Positions 24,157-37,379 of a stretch of DNA of 64,000 bases are shown piece by piece. The position numbers and the translations under genes are program-made. Position 1 is the first letter of the stretch; each line of letters begins with the position of its first letter. The notes beneath the pieces are model-generated. The model saw only the letters and a program-made list of their open reading frames with translations. It was not told where the DNA came from and ran no database searches. The DNA is from Umbelopsis ramanniana AG (Eukaryota; Mucoromycota; Umbelopsidomycetes; Umbelopsidales; Umbelopsidaceae), in assembly GCF_025399195.1 (NCBI RefSeq), contig NW_026252162.1, positions 1 through 64,000 of the forward strand. The letters are read 5' to 3'.

Positions 24157-25290
24157 TATAGAATATGTCCAAGAAAATATCCCTCCTTTGATGAATCGAC
24201 GCCGCCTGCAGCCAGCCAAAACCTCCATCTAATTAGTATCGCTTTTTTTGTGTGTTTCCATCCCCCACTATTTTTTGCTTTTTTTTGCTTTTGTTGTTGT
24301 TCTACCTACGCTCCTCATCGTTGACCTATTATGAATTATATTATTGTATTGTAGCAGCCCTATTTTTGCTTTTTGTGTACATGTCAATTAGTGTGGATTT
24401 TGGGATTTTTTCCTATGAATTAAATTAAGTTTTTTCACACTATACTTGACTGAGTATGTTTCACGAATCCATGGTTGATCATTTTGTGTATCAATCGCTC
24501 GTCCTGTTTGTGGTAAGTTAGCTCGTTCGGCAGAGGTGCAAACTCCTTTTTTTTTTTTTTTTTTTCAAACGGAGGTCCCCCCAACATTTTATTTTTTATT
24601 TTTAGGCGAGCGCAATAAAGCTACTGCATTTTAGAACAAGAGAGTTTTTTTTTTTTTTTTTTTCCAATCAATTTGACTGTTCAACCCAAAACGCCGACCG
24701 CAGAAGGCAGTACCTCATTGGATGACTAGCCTGGCAACCATGGAAATGACTTGCATTGTCTACAGCTTTTCAAAAGACACGCTCGGTTTAACCGAAAATA
24801 GCGTTACGGTTGGGATTTGCCATTGTCAACATTTTGAGCTACGCGACTTCCTGGGATTGTCCACTAGGTTGAAAGCGGAAACCAAGTATGACAATCCAAA
24901 AAGTTTCTACGCTTGCTCATCGGCATATGCGATACCCACGGACTTTAATACCAAACACTGTCAGAGCGAGATTAGAGACAAGCTGAGAGACTAAATTTTT
25001 AGACTTCTTTTTTTTGAAAAAGTGCTATGTACGCCGGTCACCACAGATGATGGCAAACAGATAGCTTTGTATGGGAGATGACGAAGGGGCGTTTTAAGGT
25101 CATTCCGGTACGAGGATAATGAAGGTTGGCTTCAGTGGCGCGCTCCCATCACTCGGTTTTTCAGAGGGGGGCGGGCGGCGGGGAAGAAGTTGAAATTGAA
25201 CCGTGTGAAACGACGTGACATCGATCGCTTGTCCTGCACACAGCGGCTCCGCTGTAGTGTCGCCCCCGTCGCCATTGACTTTTGCTTGCC
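24157..25290. other. Intergenic region with two 19-base T runs
   Basis: About 1.1 kb without a supported gene. Runs of 19 T occur at 24547-24565 and 24645-24663. A 90-codon frame at 24722-24994 has no recognisable motif. The last ~150 bp before CSN5 are GC-rich and may be its promoter. Confidence 0.45.
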
Positions 25291-26797
<1,507 letters not shown>

Positions 26798-27296
26798 AAA
26801 TATTAATAAATAAATAAAAAGGTCCACTCAACTCATCGTGCGCTCCCTCGGCTTACTGTCAGACACTTCTTCTTTTGTCAAGTTCGGCCTGTGATGATGT
26901 GTTACATTTCTATTATACCCGTACGACATGTCGGTGCAACATATCTTTATGCAGCCTTTTTTTTCCGGATTTCCACTTCACCCGACAAGCGGGAACGCTT
27001 CGAGCGGCATATCCTTTTACCAGCCTTCTTGACAAGCCGAGCGTCTGAGCTTCAGGTGCATTGACGTGCATCGCATAATTTAATTTTAAAATACAACTCA
27101 AACACCATTTAGATTTGATTGGTTTTCATCATTTATTTACGAGCCTGGTTCCCTCTAGTTTGACTGGCAGGTAGAATGGAAATATACATGAGGTAGGACG
27201 AAGGAACCGAGGAGAAGCGGGAAGATAGGCAATTAATGTATTCTGGGTAGTGTGTGTGTCTGTTATACAGTATCCGTCCATCGGTGTGACTCTATT
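26798..27296. other. Convergent 3' intergenic region, CSN5 and Zap1-like gene
   Basis: About 500 bp holding the two 3' UTRs. No coding signal or repeat of note. Confidence 0.45.
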
Positions 27297-28991
27297 TCAC
27301 TTGTGCGTCTTTTCATGACGACTCAGTTGATCAGGGCGAGAAAATCTACGGTCACAACTGGGTAAAGAGCATTTGAACGGACGCTCGCCAGTATGCACTC
27401 GGGTCTGCCAAGAAAGTGTGAGCACCATTGTACATCGTGGGATGAACTTGTTCATTAACTTACATGCTTGGTAAGGTTACTGCTTTCAGCAAATCGTTTG
27501 TCACAACCTTCGAATTTGCAGCGGAAAGGCTTTTCACCAGAATGAACACGCTTGTGGATGGTAAGCGCTCCGGAGATGGAAAACTCCTTGGCACATCCAG
27601 CTTCAGGGCATCGGTAGGGCTTTTCACCGGTATGCCTACGCATATGTTGAGTCATGATGTTGGCCTCAGAGAACCGTTTGTTACAAATGTTACATTGATA
27701 AGGTTTGTCACCTTGAGTCGATGGAGTGAGTGAGTGAGTGGAACCATAAACCATACATTATTTCTATCACTGCTTTACCTGTATGGGTCTGGATATGACG
27801 CATGACCTTTTGCCGTTGGGTGAATGCGCGACCTTGTCGTTCACATTCCTCCCACGAGCATATATATTGACTCTTGCCAGTACCAATGTGCCGTTCGGAG
27901 AGATGGCCAGTGAGATCATCAAAGGATTCGAATCGAGTTTCGCATCCTTGCCAGTGACAGCCATGCTTGAGTTCAGGGGCACCCAAATGTTCTTCGCAAA
28001 GATGGGTCATCAAATCATCGGTGTCGTCTCTCTCTGTCTGACACGTTTCCCAGCGACATTGGTTGCTTGCTTTGATGGACTTGGACCCAACGTGCAGTTT
28101 GGTCAAGTGCGGAATGAGATCATCAATGCACTTGAACACCGCCGCACATGCAGCCCAGAGACACCGAGCTTCGCCTTGTTGTTCGTCAAGTTTACGCTTA
28201 TGTCCAGCCGATGATGTATTTGCTGCTGCCACTGCTGCCTCAGACAAAGTAGCTAATGACGCAGTATCAACGCGATCCACATTGGAGGAACGACGTTCTT
28301 CCGAAGGTTGATTGTTCTCCTTCTGTTGCTGGGTGGTCAAGGCGTCTTGGTCAAGGCTGGCTATGGTGGGTGTAGTGGGGTCAGACAGACTCCTGGAACC
28401 CAACGATTGACGCTGACCATGTTGCGTTTGAGGCGTATTAAGTCTTACTGCATGATGAGTAAACGCATTATGTTGACGATGGTAATCAGAAATAGCCGTA
28501 GCAACAGGAGTAGGATTGGCAGGAGCTGGGGGCATCGTATAAGGTGCGATGGGTCTCAATGCCTGATAATGATGAGAAACCGCCGGTCGAAGTGCATAAG
28601 GTAAAGGCCGTTCTGGTGGAGAACAACATGACTGCGGTTGGGTTTCCTGGGCAGCTACCGGACAGCAATCTACACAACAATCGTCCACAATGGTAGTGCA
28701 TGCAGCTGCTTGCGTTTTTGGAGAGCTCGATTCCACGCTAGCAGACGGGGTATGGGCTGCAACGGGGGATGTTGGGGGAGGTATTACGGGAGCAGCCTGC
28801 ACCATTGGAGCCGGCGGCCAAGGCTGTCGGAATGCATTAACGGGAATATCTTGTGGATTAGCCACTACATAGATGATTTGTGGTTGAGGAAAATGGTGGT
28901 GATGTCGATGGTGGTGATGCGGCTCAGTCTCTTTGCAAACAGAGTCTGCTTGCGATGAAGAGGTTGTCAATGACGAAGCAAAATCGGTCAT
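27297..28991 (-). CDS. Zap1-like zinc-responsive transcription factor (multi-C2H2)
   Basis: Three exons (27779-28991, 27464-27711, 27297-27404; minus strand) give 522 residues. The C-terminal ~240 residues carry about eight C2H2 fingers: early divergent ones (CLWAAC, CRWETC, CHWQGC, CSWEEC) with long loops, then classic linked ones with TGEKPY and SGEKPF linkers, ending [19 protein letters not shown]. The layout, and especially [12 protein letters not shown] with [14 protein letters not shown] and ESSNLTKH, resembles yeast Zap1, which activates zinc-uptake genes when zinc is scarce. The N-terminus is Pro/Gln/Ser-rich with a His cluster at residues 25-33 and a Cys cluster at 98-123 ([11 protein letters not shown]), which could bind metal. 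Yeast Zap1 senses zinc in its activation domains. Head to head with ACC1. Other long-loop C2H2 families (GLI/PacC-like) fit less well. Confidence 0.8.
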
Positions 28992-29871
28992 GCTTGGTTA
29001 TAATAATTATTTGTCAACATCAACTATGAATTGATGTGTGAGAATGTCTAAGATTTTGCTGACTGAGGGGGAAAAAATTGTTTTTATTAAAATAAAAAAT
29101 GGCCCACTCGAGGAGTCGAAAGGGTGACTTTCCCATGTCAGCAATGTTATTGTCAAACACCGAACGATTTATTGGTATCAAGGCATCCTCCAGGCACTGC
29201 ACCACTATGTTCACAGGAAAAACTTCCTTGCAAGTCATAAAAACAACACACTCTTCACCTACCAGATAACAAAATGATGCTCATATACTCGATATATACC
29301 ATCTCAGGGTTTGGTTCAGTATCATGCCTAATGGTACTTTCTCTGCCATTTGGCATTGGGTTAAGCACGCAGTTGTGATTGGGGCAAGGGATGGGGGGAA
29401 AAAAATCCGCTGGGCGGCCGAACATTGCCAGTCGCAAAGTGTGCTGGAGAAGATCACAGAAACAAAAAAAAATAATTCAAAGGGCGACGTAGCCTGAAGG
29501 CAAGAGAAAGGCAACTAGAGAGTTGGGGAAGAGCAGTTCATAAAATTAAAGTACTACGGAGATACACTTATGTAATGGACTATGTTTTCCCGTTATCAAG
29601 AAATATTCAGCGCACCCCAAAAGTTATTGGCATGTCCATTGCTTGGTGTTTGGGCCCTGGGCAGGTTTTGGGGAGGAAGAAGGAGACAGCCACCGACAAA
29701 GCCAGTCACAACAACCCAACCCGCTCACAACCGGCACAATAAATTATTGTTTCTGGGGACTTTTTCAATTCCCTTTTTATTGCAGCAACTCCCTTTCTCT
29801 ACTCTCTGAAAACTTTTTGTTGTTGTCGATCGGTTATCGCTTTCTCCATCGAAGAAGCACGTATATATACA

Positions 29872-29873
<2 letters not shown>

Positions 29874-29908
<35 letters not shown>
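29874..29908. repeat. (CA)n microsatellite in the ACC1 promoter
   Basis: An uninterrupted CA dinucleotide tract of about 35 bp, 7 bp before the TATA box of ACC1. Such tracts vary in length between strains and may affect promoter structure. Confidence 0.95.
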
Positions 29909-29909
<1 letters not shown>

Positions 29910-29915
29910 AATCCG

Positions 29916-29923
29916 TATATAAG
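29916..29923 (+). promoter_or_regulatory. TATA box of ACC1
   Basis: TATATAAG lies 122 bp before the ACC1 start codon and directly after the CA tract, followed by an A/C-rich leader. The same octamer occurs before PMA1. Confidence 0.55.
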
Positions 29924-30037
29924 CGTGCACACAATAGAGTTACCGGACAACCACATCTTTTTCTATAATTTACAACACACATTCCCATCTAGTCTATAAA
30001 TCATACAAAGCATCCTATTACAATAACATCAACCATC

Positions 30038-33000
30038 ATGTCCTCCTCCTCAAAGACCGTCTCGGAGCACTTTTTGGGTTAGTACTACTTTTTTGTCAAG
30101 TTACATTGTTAGGCGTTTTCTGACCTTGTTTCTTTTTTTAGGTGGAAACTCATTGAACAATGCACCAGCTGGCACTGTGCGAGATTTCGTTCAGGCCAAT
30201 GAAGGTCATACTGTCATCACAAAGGTTCTTATCGCCAACAACGGTATGGCTGCTATGAAGGAGATTCGTTCCGTCCGAAAATGGGCCTACGAAACGTTTG
30301 GAAACGAACGTGCTATCGAATTCACTGTTATGGCCACTCCTGAGGATTTGAAGGCCAACGCAGAATACATCAGAATGGCAGATCAATACGTAGAAGTACC
30401 TGGAGGTAGCAACAACAACAACTACGCTAATGTTGAACTCATTGTTGATATTGCTGAGCGCACTGGTGTTCATGCTGTTTGGGCTGGTTGGTAAGTGTGA
30501 ATTTGCGTTGGTGAAAGCTTTCCATAGCTTGGAGGTTATGTTTTTGGGGCAAGTCCGTGTAACGCTGGTTTTGAATGCGCCGATTGATTTTTTTAATATT
30601 TTTTTTTGGTTTTCCTTCTTTAGGGGCCACGCTTCTGAAAACCCTCGACTTCCTGAATCTTTGGCCAAGTCAAAGCACAGATGTGTCTTCATTGGTCCCC
30701 CGGGTTCCGCTATGAGATCACTTGGTGACAAGATCTCCTCTACCATCGTCGCACAGAGCGCTGATGTCCCTACCATGGGATGGAGCGGTGACGGTATTGA
30801 CGAGGTCATCCGTACTCCTGAAGGCCACGTCATGGTCGCTGAAGATGTGTATGAAAAGGCTCTGGTTAGAACCGCTGAAGATGGTTTAGCTTCGGCTGAA
30901 AAGATTGGCTTCCCTGTCATGATCAAGGCTTCCGAAGGTGGTGGTGGTAAAGGTATCCGTAAGGTCGACAGTGCTGAAAACTTCAAGCAGCTTTTCGCTC
31001 AAGTCCAAGGTGAAATTCCTGGTTCTCCTATCTTCATCATGAAGCTCGCTGGCAATGCTCGCCATCTTGAAGTCCAACTTTTGGCCGATCAGTATGGCAA
31101 CGCCATCAGTTTGTTCGGTCGTGATTGTTCCGTTCAACGTCGTCATCAAAAGATTATTGAAGAGGCTCCTGTCACCATCGCCAAACCCGATCGATTTGAG
31201 GCTATGGAAAAGGCCGCTGTCCGCTTGGCCAAGCTCGTCGGTTACGTGTCGGCTGGTACTGTTGAGTACCTTTACAGTCATCAACAAGACAACTTCTTTT
31301 TCTTGGAGTTGAACCCAAGACTTCAAGTTGAACATCCTACCACTGAGATGGTGTCTGGTGTCAATTTGCCCGCTGCTCAATTGCAGATTGCTATGGGTAT
31401 CCCTCTTTACCGTATTCGTGATATTCGTGTCCTTTATGGTCTGCAACCCAACGGTACCTCTGAAATCGATTTCGATTTCGCTACCCAACAGGCCCAAGAG
31501 TCTCAACGCAAGCCTACTCCCAAGGGTCACGTTATTGCTGTCCGTATCACGGCTGAAAACCCAGATGCTGGTTTCAAGCCTTCTTCTGGTATGATGCAAG
31601 AACTCAATTTCCGTTCCAGTACAAATGTTTGGGGTTATTTCTCAGTTGTCTCCGCTGGTGGTCTTCACGAATTTGCTGACTCTCAATTTGGTCACATTTT
31701 CGCTTACGGTGAAAACCGTCAACAATCACGAAAGAACATGGTCGTTGCTTTGAAGGAATTGTCCATTCGTGGTGATTTCAGAACCACAGTTGAATACCTT
31801 ATTCGTTTGTTGGAGACCCCCGACTTTGAGCATAACACCATCAACACTGGCTGGTTGGATACTCTTATTTCCAACAAGTTGACTGCCGAGCGTCCTGATA
31901 CTACTCTCGCTGTCTTCTGCGGTGCTGTCACCAAGGCTCACAGCATGTCCATTGAATGCTGGCAACAATACAAGGCCAGCCTTGAAAAGGGTCAAATCCC
32001 TAGCAAGGACACTCTCAAGACCGTCTTCACTGTTGACTTTGTCTATGAGGAAGTCCGTTACAAGTTCACTGTCACTCGGTCTGGCCCTGATCTCTATACT
32101 CTCTACCTTAACGGTACCAAGACCATGGTCTCCGTTCGTGACTTGTCCGATGGTGGTCTCCTTGTCTCTATTGGTGGCAAGTCTCACACCACTTACTCTC
32201 GTGAGGAAGTCCAAGCCACTCGTATGATGATCGACGGTAAGACATGTTTGTTGGAGAAGGAAAGTGATCCTACCCAACTTCGTTCTCCTTCACCTGGTAA
32301 GCTTGTTAGCTTGCTTATTGAGAACGGTGATCACATTAAGGCTGGTCAAGCATTTGCTGAAATCGAGGTAAGCAGTTTGTTGGGCATACAGTGAGTTCTT
32401 TTTTTGCATGTATGGTTAACTTTTTTTTTTTTCCCATTAGGTCATGAAAATGTACATGCCTTTGATCGCAACGGAGGACGGTATTGTTCAATTCATTAAG
32501 CAGACCGGTGCTACTCTTGAGGCTGGTGATATCATTGGTATCCTCGCTTTAGATGACCCTACTCGTGTTAAGCAAGCCACTCCCTTCAATGGACAGGTTC
32601 CCTCTTTCGGACCTCCCCACATTGTTGGTGACAAGCCCATCCAAAAGTACATTGCCAATACCCGCATTCTTGATCTCATTTTGCAAGGTTTCGACAACCA
32701 ATCTTTGGTCCAAGCTACCGTCAAGGAACTCACCGAGGTTTTGAGAAACCCTGCTTTGCCTTATTCCGAGGTGTTGTCCATGTTCTCTGTTCTTTCTGGT
32801 CGTATGCCTGCTCGTTTGGAGAACACTTTGGTCAGCATTACTGAGAAGGCTCGTGCTGCTGAAGAGGAATTCCCTGCCAAGCAATTGCAAGAGGCTGTTC
32901 AAGAATTTGTTCGCGCCAACATCAACACCCAGGCTGAAGCCACCAACTTGAAGAACTCTTTGGCTCCCCTTACTGACATCTTTGAGCGCTACAAGGATGG

Positions 33001-36000
33001 TCTTAAGCAACACGAATATGCTGTCATTGTTCAGTACATTGAAAAGTACTATGATGGTGAAATCCTTTTCAACGGCCAAGTTCGTGAAGAAGAAGTCATT
33101 CTTACTCTCAGAGATCAAAACAAGGATAACTTGGATAATGTCGTCAGCATTGTTCTTTCTCACGCCAAGGTGGTTAGCAAGAACAACTTGGTGTTGATGC
33201 TTTTGGATCTTATCAACCCTGCCTCTGGTGCTCTTGACAAGTACTTCACTACCGTCTTGAAGAAGTTGTCTGAGCTCGATACTCGTGCTACTCAAAAGGT
33301 TGCTCTCAAGGCTCGTGAATTGCTCATCCTTTGCCAACTTCCATCTTATGAAGAACGCAAGTCTCAAATGTACCAAATTCTTAAGAGTTCCGTCACTGAG
33401 AGTGTTTATGGTGGTGGCACCGAGTCGCGCCCTCCTAGCTATGACGCCTTCAAGGATTTGATTGATACCAAGATCAACGTTTTTGACGTTTTGCCTACTT
33501 TCTTCTACAATGAAGATCCATGGATCAGCTTGGCAGCCATTGAAGTTTACTGCCGTCGTTCTTACAACGCATACAAGATCTTGGACATCGATTACCAATT
33601 GGAAAACGATCCTTACGTTGTTGCCTGGAAGTTCTTGCTTCCTACTGCTGCTCGCTCTGTTGACTCTCCCAACAAGCGTATCGCTTCTCACTCTGATTTG
33701 ACCTTCTTGCTTAGCAAGACTGAAGAGGAGCCCATCCGTACTGGTGCTATGATTGCATGCAAGTCCATCGAGCAACTCGAAGACAACTTGAACCGTGTTC
33801 TTTCTCCTTTCCTTGAGCAAGAACCTGCTTTCCCTGCTATGATGATGAACCGCCCCAACGGTGCTGCCAAGCCCAAGGTTCAGCGCATGGAAAACATTTT
33901 GAACCTTGCTCTTCAAAGCGATGCTGAACATGATGATGATTACTGGAAGCCCAAGGTCACTGAGTGGATCGCATCTCACGCTGAAGATTTCCGCAAGGCT
34001 AACCTTCGTCGTATCACCGTCGTTGTCTGCCGTGTCAACCAGTGGCCCGATTACTATACCTTCCGTGAGCAAAACGATTACTCTGAGGATCAGACCATTC
34101 GTCACATTGAGCCTGCTATGGCTTACCAACTTGAATTGGCTCGTCTTTCCAACTTCGATATCAAGCCTTGCCACATCGAGAACAGACAAATGCATGTCTA
34201 CTATGCTGTTGCCAAGGAGAATCCCCATGATTGCCGTTTCTTCATTCGTGCCTTGGTTCGTCCTGGTCGTGTCAGAGACTCTGTCCGTACTGCTGATTAC
34301 CTTATCTCTGAAAGTGATCGTCTGCTTAACGATATTCTTGACACCTTGGAAATCGTTGGTCAGCAATACAAGAACTCCGATTGTAACCATTTGTTCATCA
34401 ACTTCATCCCCACCTTTGCTATTGAAGCTGAAGATGTCGAGAATGCTTTGAAGGGCTTCGTCGACCGTCACGGAAAGAGACTTTGGAAGCTTCGTGTCAC
34501 AGGTGCTGAAATTCGTTTCAACGTTCAATCCAAGCGTTATGACTCCCCTATCATTCCTCTCAGATTCACTGTCGACAACGTTTCTGGTTTCATCTTGAAG
34601 GTTGATGTCTACCAAGAAGTCAAGACTGAAAAGGGTAACTGGGTCCTCAAGTCCATGAGCGGCGAGCCTGGCCCCATGCACTTGCAATCTTTGAGCACTC
34701 CTTACCCTACCAAGGAATGGTTGCAACCCCGTCGCTACAAGGCCCATCTTATGGGAACCACCTATGTTTATGATTTCCCTGAACTCTTCCGTCAATCCGT
34801 TCAAGTCGAATGGTCTAAGGCTGTCAAGGCTAACCCTGCATTGAAGGCTCCTTCCAATGTTCTTGAGAGCAAGGAATTGATGTTGGATGACGATGGTCAG
34901 CTTCAGGAAATTGATCGTGCTCCTGGTACGAACACGGTTGGTATGGTTGCCTGGCTCTTTAAGATGCGCACTCCCGAATATCCCCAGGGTCGTCGTGTTA
35001 TTGTCATTGCCAACGATATCACGTTCAAGATTGGTTCTTTCGGTACCGCTGAAGATGACGTCTTCTACAAGGCTTCTGAATACGCTCGTACCCTTGGTAT
35101 TCCTCGTGTCTACTTGTCTGCCAACTCTGGTGCTCGCATTGGTCTCGCTGATGAATTCATCAGTCAATTCAAGGCTGCCTGGAAGGATCCCGAAAACCCC
35201 TCTGCTGGTTTCAAGTATCTCTACTTGACTCCTGAGCTCAACCGCACCATCAACCAAAATGGTCAACCCACTATTCTCACTCAGGAAATTGTTGATGATG
35301 GTGAGACTCGTTACCGTATCACTGATGTGATCGGTTCTACTGATGGTTTGGGTGTTGAAAACTTGAGAGGCTCTGGTCTCATTGCCGGTGCTACTTCCCG
35401 TGCCTACGATGATATCTTCACCATTACCCTTGTTACCTGCCGCTCTGTTGGTATCGGTGCTTACCTTGTCCGTCTTGGTCAACGTACCGTTCAAAACGAA
35501 GGTCAACCTATCATCTTGACGGGTGCTCCTGCCTTGAACAAGGTTCTGGGTCGTGAAGTCTACAGCTCCAACTTGCAGTTGGGTGGTACTCAAATCATGT
35601 ACAAGAATGGTGTGTCTCATTTGACCGCTGAGAACGATTTGGAAGGTATCGGAAAGATTGTTCACTGGTTGTCTTACATTCCTGAATGCCGTGGCGCACC
35701 GGTCACTATGGCTATTGGTGCTGACCCCGTTGACCGTGATATCGAGTACACTCCTCCTCGTGGACCTTCCGACCCTAGATGCTTCTTGGATGGTAAGGAA
35801 GAGAATGGCAAGTGGCTCAGTGGTTTCTTCGATCAAGGTTCTTTCGTGGAAACTTTGTCTGGTTGGGCTCGTACTGTGGTGGTTGGTCGTGCCCGTTTGG
35901 GTGGTATCCCCATGGGTGTTGTTGCTGTTGAGTCTCGCACGGTTGAGAACATCGTTCCTGCTGATCCTGCCAACGCTGATTCCACCGAACAATTGCTTAT

Positions 36001-36982
36001 GGAAGCCGGTGGTGTCTGGTACCCCAACTCTGCCTACAAGACTGCTCAAGCTATCAACGATTTCAACAAGGGTGAACAACTTCCTTTGATTATCTTTGCT
36101 AACTGGCGTGGTTTCTCGGGTGGTCAACGTGATATGTTCAACGAAGTTCTCAAGTATGGTGCTCAAATTGTCGATGCTTTGAGCAACTACAAGCAACCTG
36201 TGTTCGTTTACGTCATTCCTAATGGTGAACTCCGTGGTGGTGCCTGGGTCGTCGTGGACCCCACTATCAACCAAGATATGATGGAGATGTATGCCGATGT
36301 CAAGGCACGTGGTGGTGTTCTCGAACCCGAAGGTATTGTTGAAATCAAGTACCGCCGCGCCCAACTGTTGGCTACCATGGAACGTTTGGATGAGAAGTAT
36401 GCTAGCTTCAAGGCTCAAGTTGAAGATAGCTCCAAGACGGCTGAAGAGAAGGCTGAAGCTAAGCGACAGATGGAAGAACGTGAACAAGAACTTTTGCCTG
36501 TGTACCAACAGATTGCTTTGCAATTTGCTGACCTTCACGATACTGCTGGTCGTATGATGGCCAAGGGTGTCATTCGCAAGCCTTTGGAATGGAAGGATGC
36601 TAGACGTTACTTCTACTGGAGATTGCGTCGCAGACTTGGTGAAGAATATGTCTTCCGCTCTTTGTTGACGGCCAACGCCAAGTTGACCCGTGATTCCATG
36701 CTTGCCTTGTTGAAGCAGTGGTTCCAAGCTGATGTTGAGCAAGAGCATAACTGGGAAGACGATGATCAAGCTGTTAGCAACTGGTTCGATCACCACGCTA
36801 CATCTATTCAAGACAGAATCAGCCGTATCAAGAGCTCTGCTACCAGTGACCAAATTCTTTCCCTTGGCTCCAACGATCAACAAGCTGTGGTTGATGGTTT
36901 TGCTAAGCTCCTGGAAAACATGAGCGCTGATGCTCGCAAGGAAGTTCTTAGACGATTGGCTGTGTCTGCTGGTATACAGTAA
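30038..36982 (+). CDS. ACC1: Acetyl-CoA carboxylase (cytosolic, multidomain)
   Basis: Makes malonyl-CoA for fatty-acid synthesis. Four exons (30038-30077, 30142-30490, 30624-32367, 32441-36982) give 2224 residues, the normal eukaryotic length. Domains in order: biotin carboxylase from about residue 40 ([17 protein letters not shown], the ATP-grasp loop [13 protein letters not shown], and [15 protein letters not shown]), biotin carrier domain with EVMKMYMPL (biotin-Lys714), the long central region, then carboxyltransferase beta ([25 protein letters not shown]) and alpha ([26 protein letters not shown]). The third intron falls exactly between Glu and Val of the biotin motif. Codon bias is extreme, leaving a 1497-codon open frame on the minus strand (32549-37042) that I treat as a shadow. 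High expression is implied, as expected for an oil-forming mould. Confidence 0.98.
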
Positions 36983-37379
36983 ACTATGCTCGGAGCATCT
37001 TAATCTACATGACGGAATAGGATCCCTTGTATCCCAAACCATCTCTCTACAGTTTCGTAGTTGATTGTATATTAGTTTTTTTCTTTTCCAAAGACATTTC
37101 CCCCCGATTATCTTTCTATTCTTTTTTTTTGTATCTCAAATAAAACTATGCAGTGTGTGTGTGTAATCATTTAAATATCAAAAAGCAAAAAGTAAAGAAA
37201 AGTGCGATAGAATGTCAAGTTCTGGCTGAACGTCCGAAATGGGAATTTGGGCCAAGCGTCAAAGGCGATTTCGGCACTCTTTATTTTTTCTTCCATATCT
37301 TTTTTATTTTCTCTTCTGCTTTTGCGTACCTCCTTAATCTCTTCTTCCTTTCTTCTCTAATCTCTGCCAAGGACTCACG
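36983..37379. other. ACC1 3' UTR and DDHD-gene leader
   Basis: About 400 bp between two genes on the same strand. AAATAAAA at about 37138 is a candidate ACC1 polyadenylation signal, followed by a GTGTGTGTGT run. T-rich sequence precedes the next start. Confidence 0.45.

Larger units (their letters stand above)
28992..30037. other. Divergent promoter region of the Zap1-like gene and ACC1
   Basis: About 1 kb separating two divergently transcribed genes. It contains a CA microsatellite and a TATA box (listed separately) on the ACC1 side and no supported gene. Small frames through the CA tract encode only Thr-His repeats and are discarded. Confidence 0.5.

Noticed and set aside
24722-24994. 90-codon + strand frame upstream of CSN5
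   Set aside because: No motif or splice context; length is within chance expectation.
29643-29999. Frames through the CA repeat upstream of ACC1
   Set aside because: They encode only dipeptide repeats from the microsatellite and overlap the promoter.
32549-37042. 1497-codon minus-strand open frame over ACC1 as a gene
   Set aside because: No recognisable domain, and its composition mirrors the reverse of ACC1; explained by codon bias of the sense gene.
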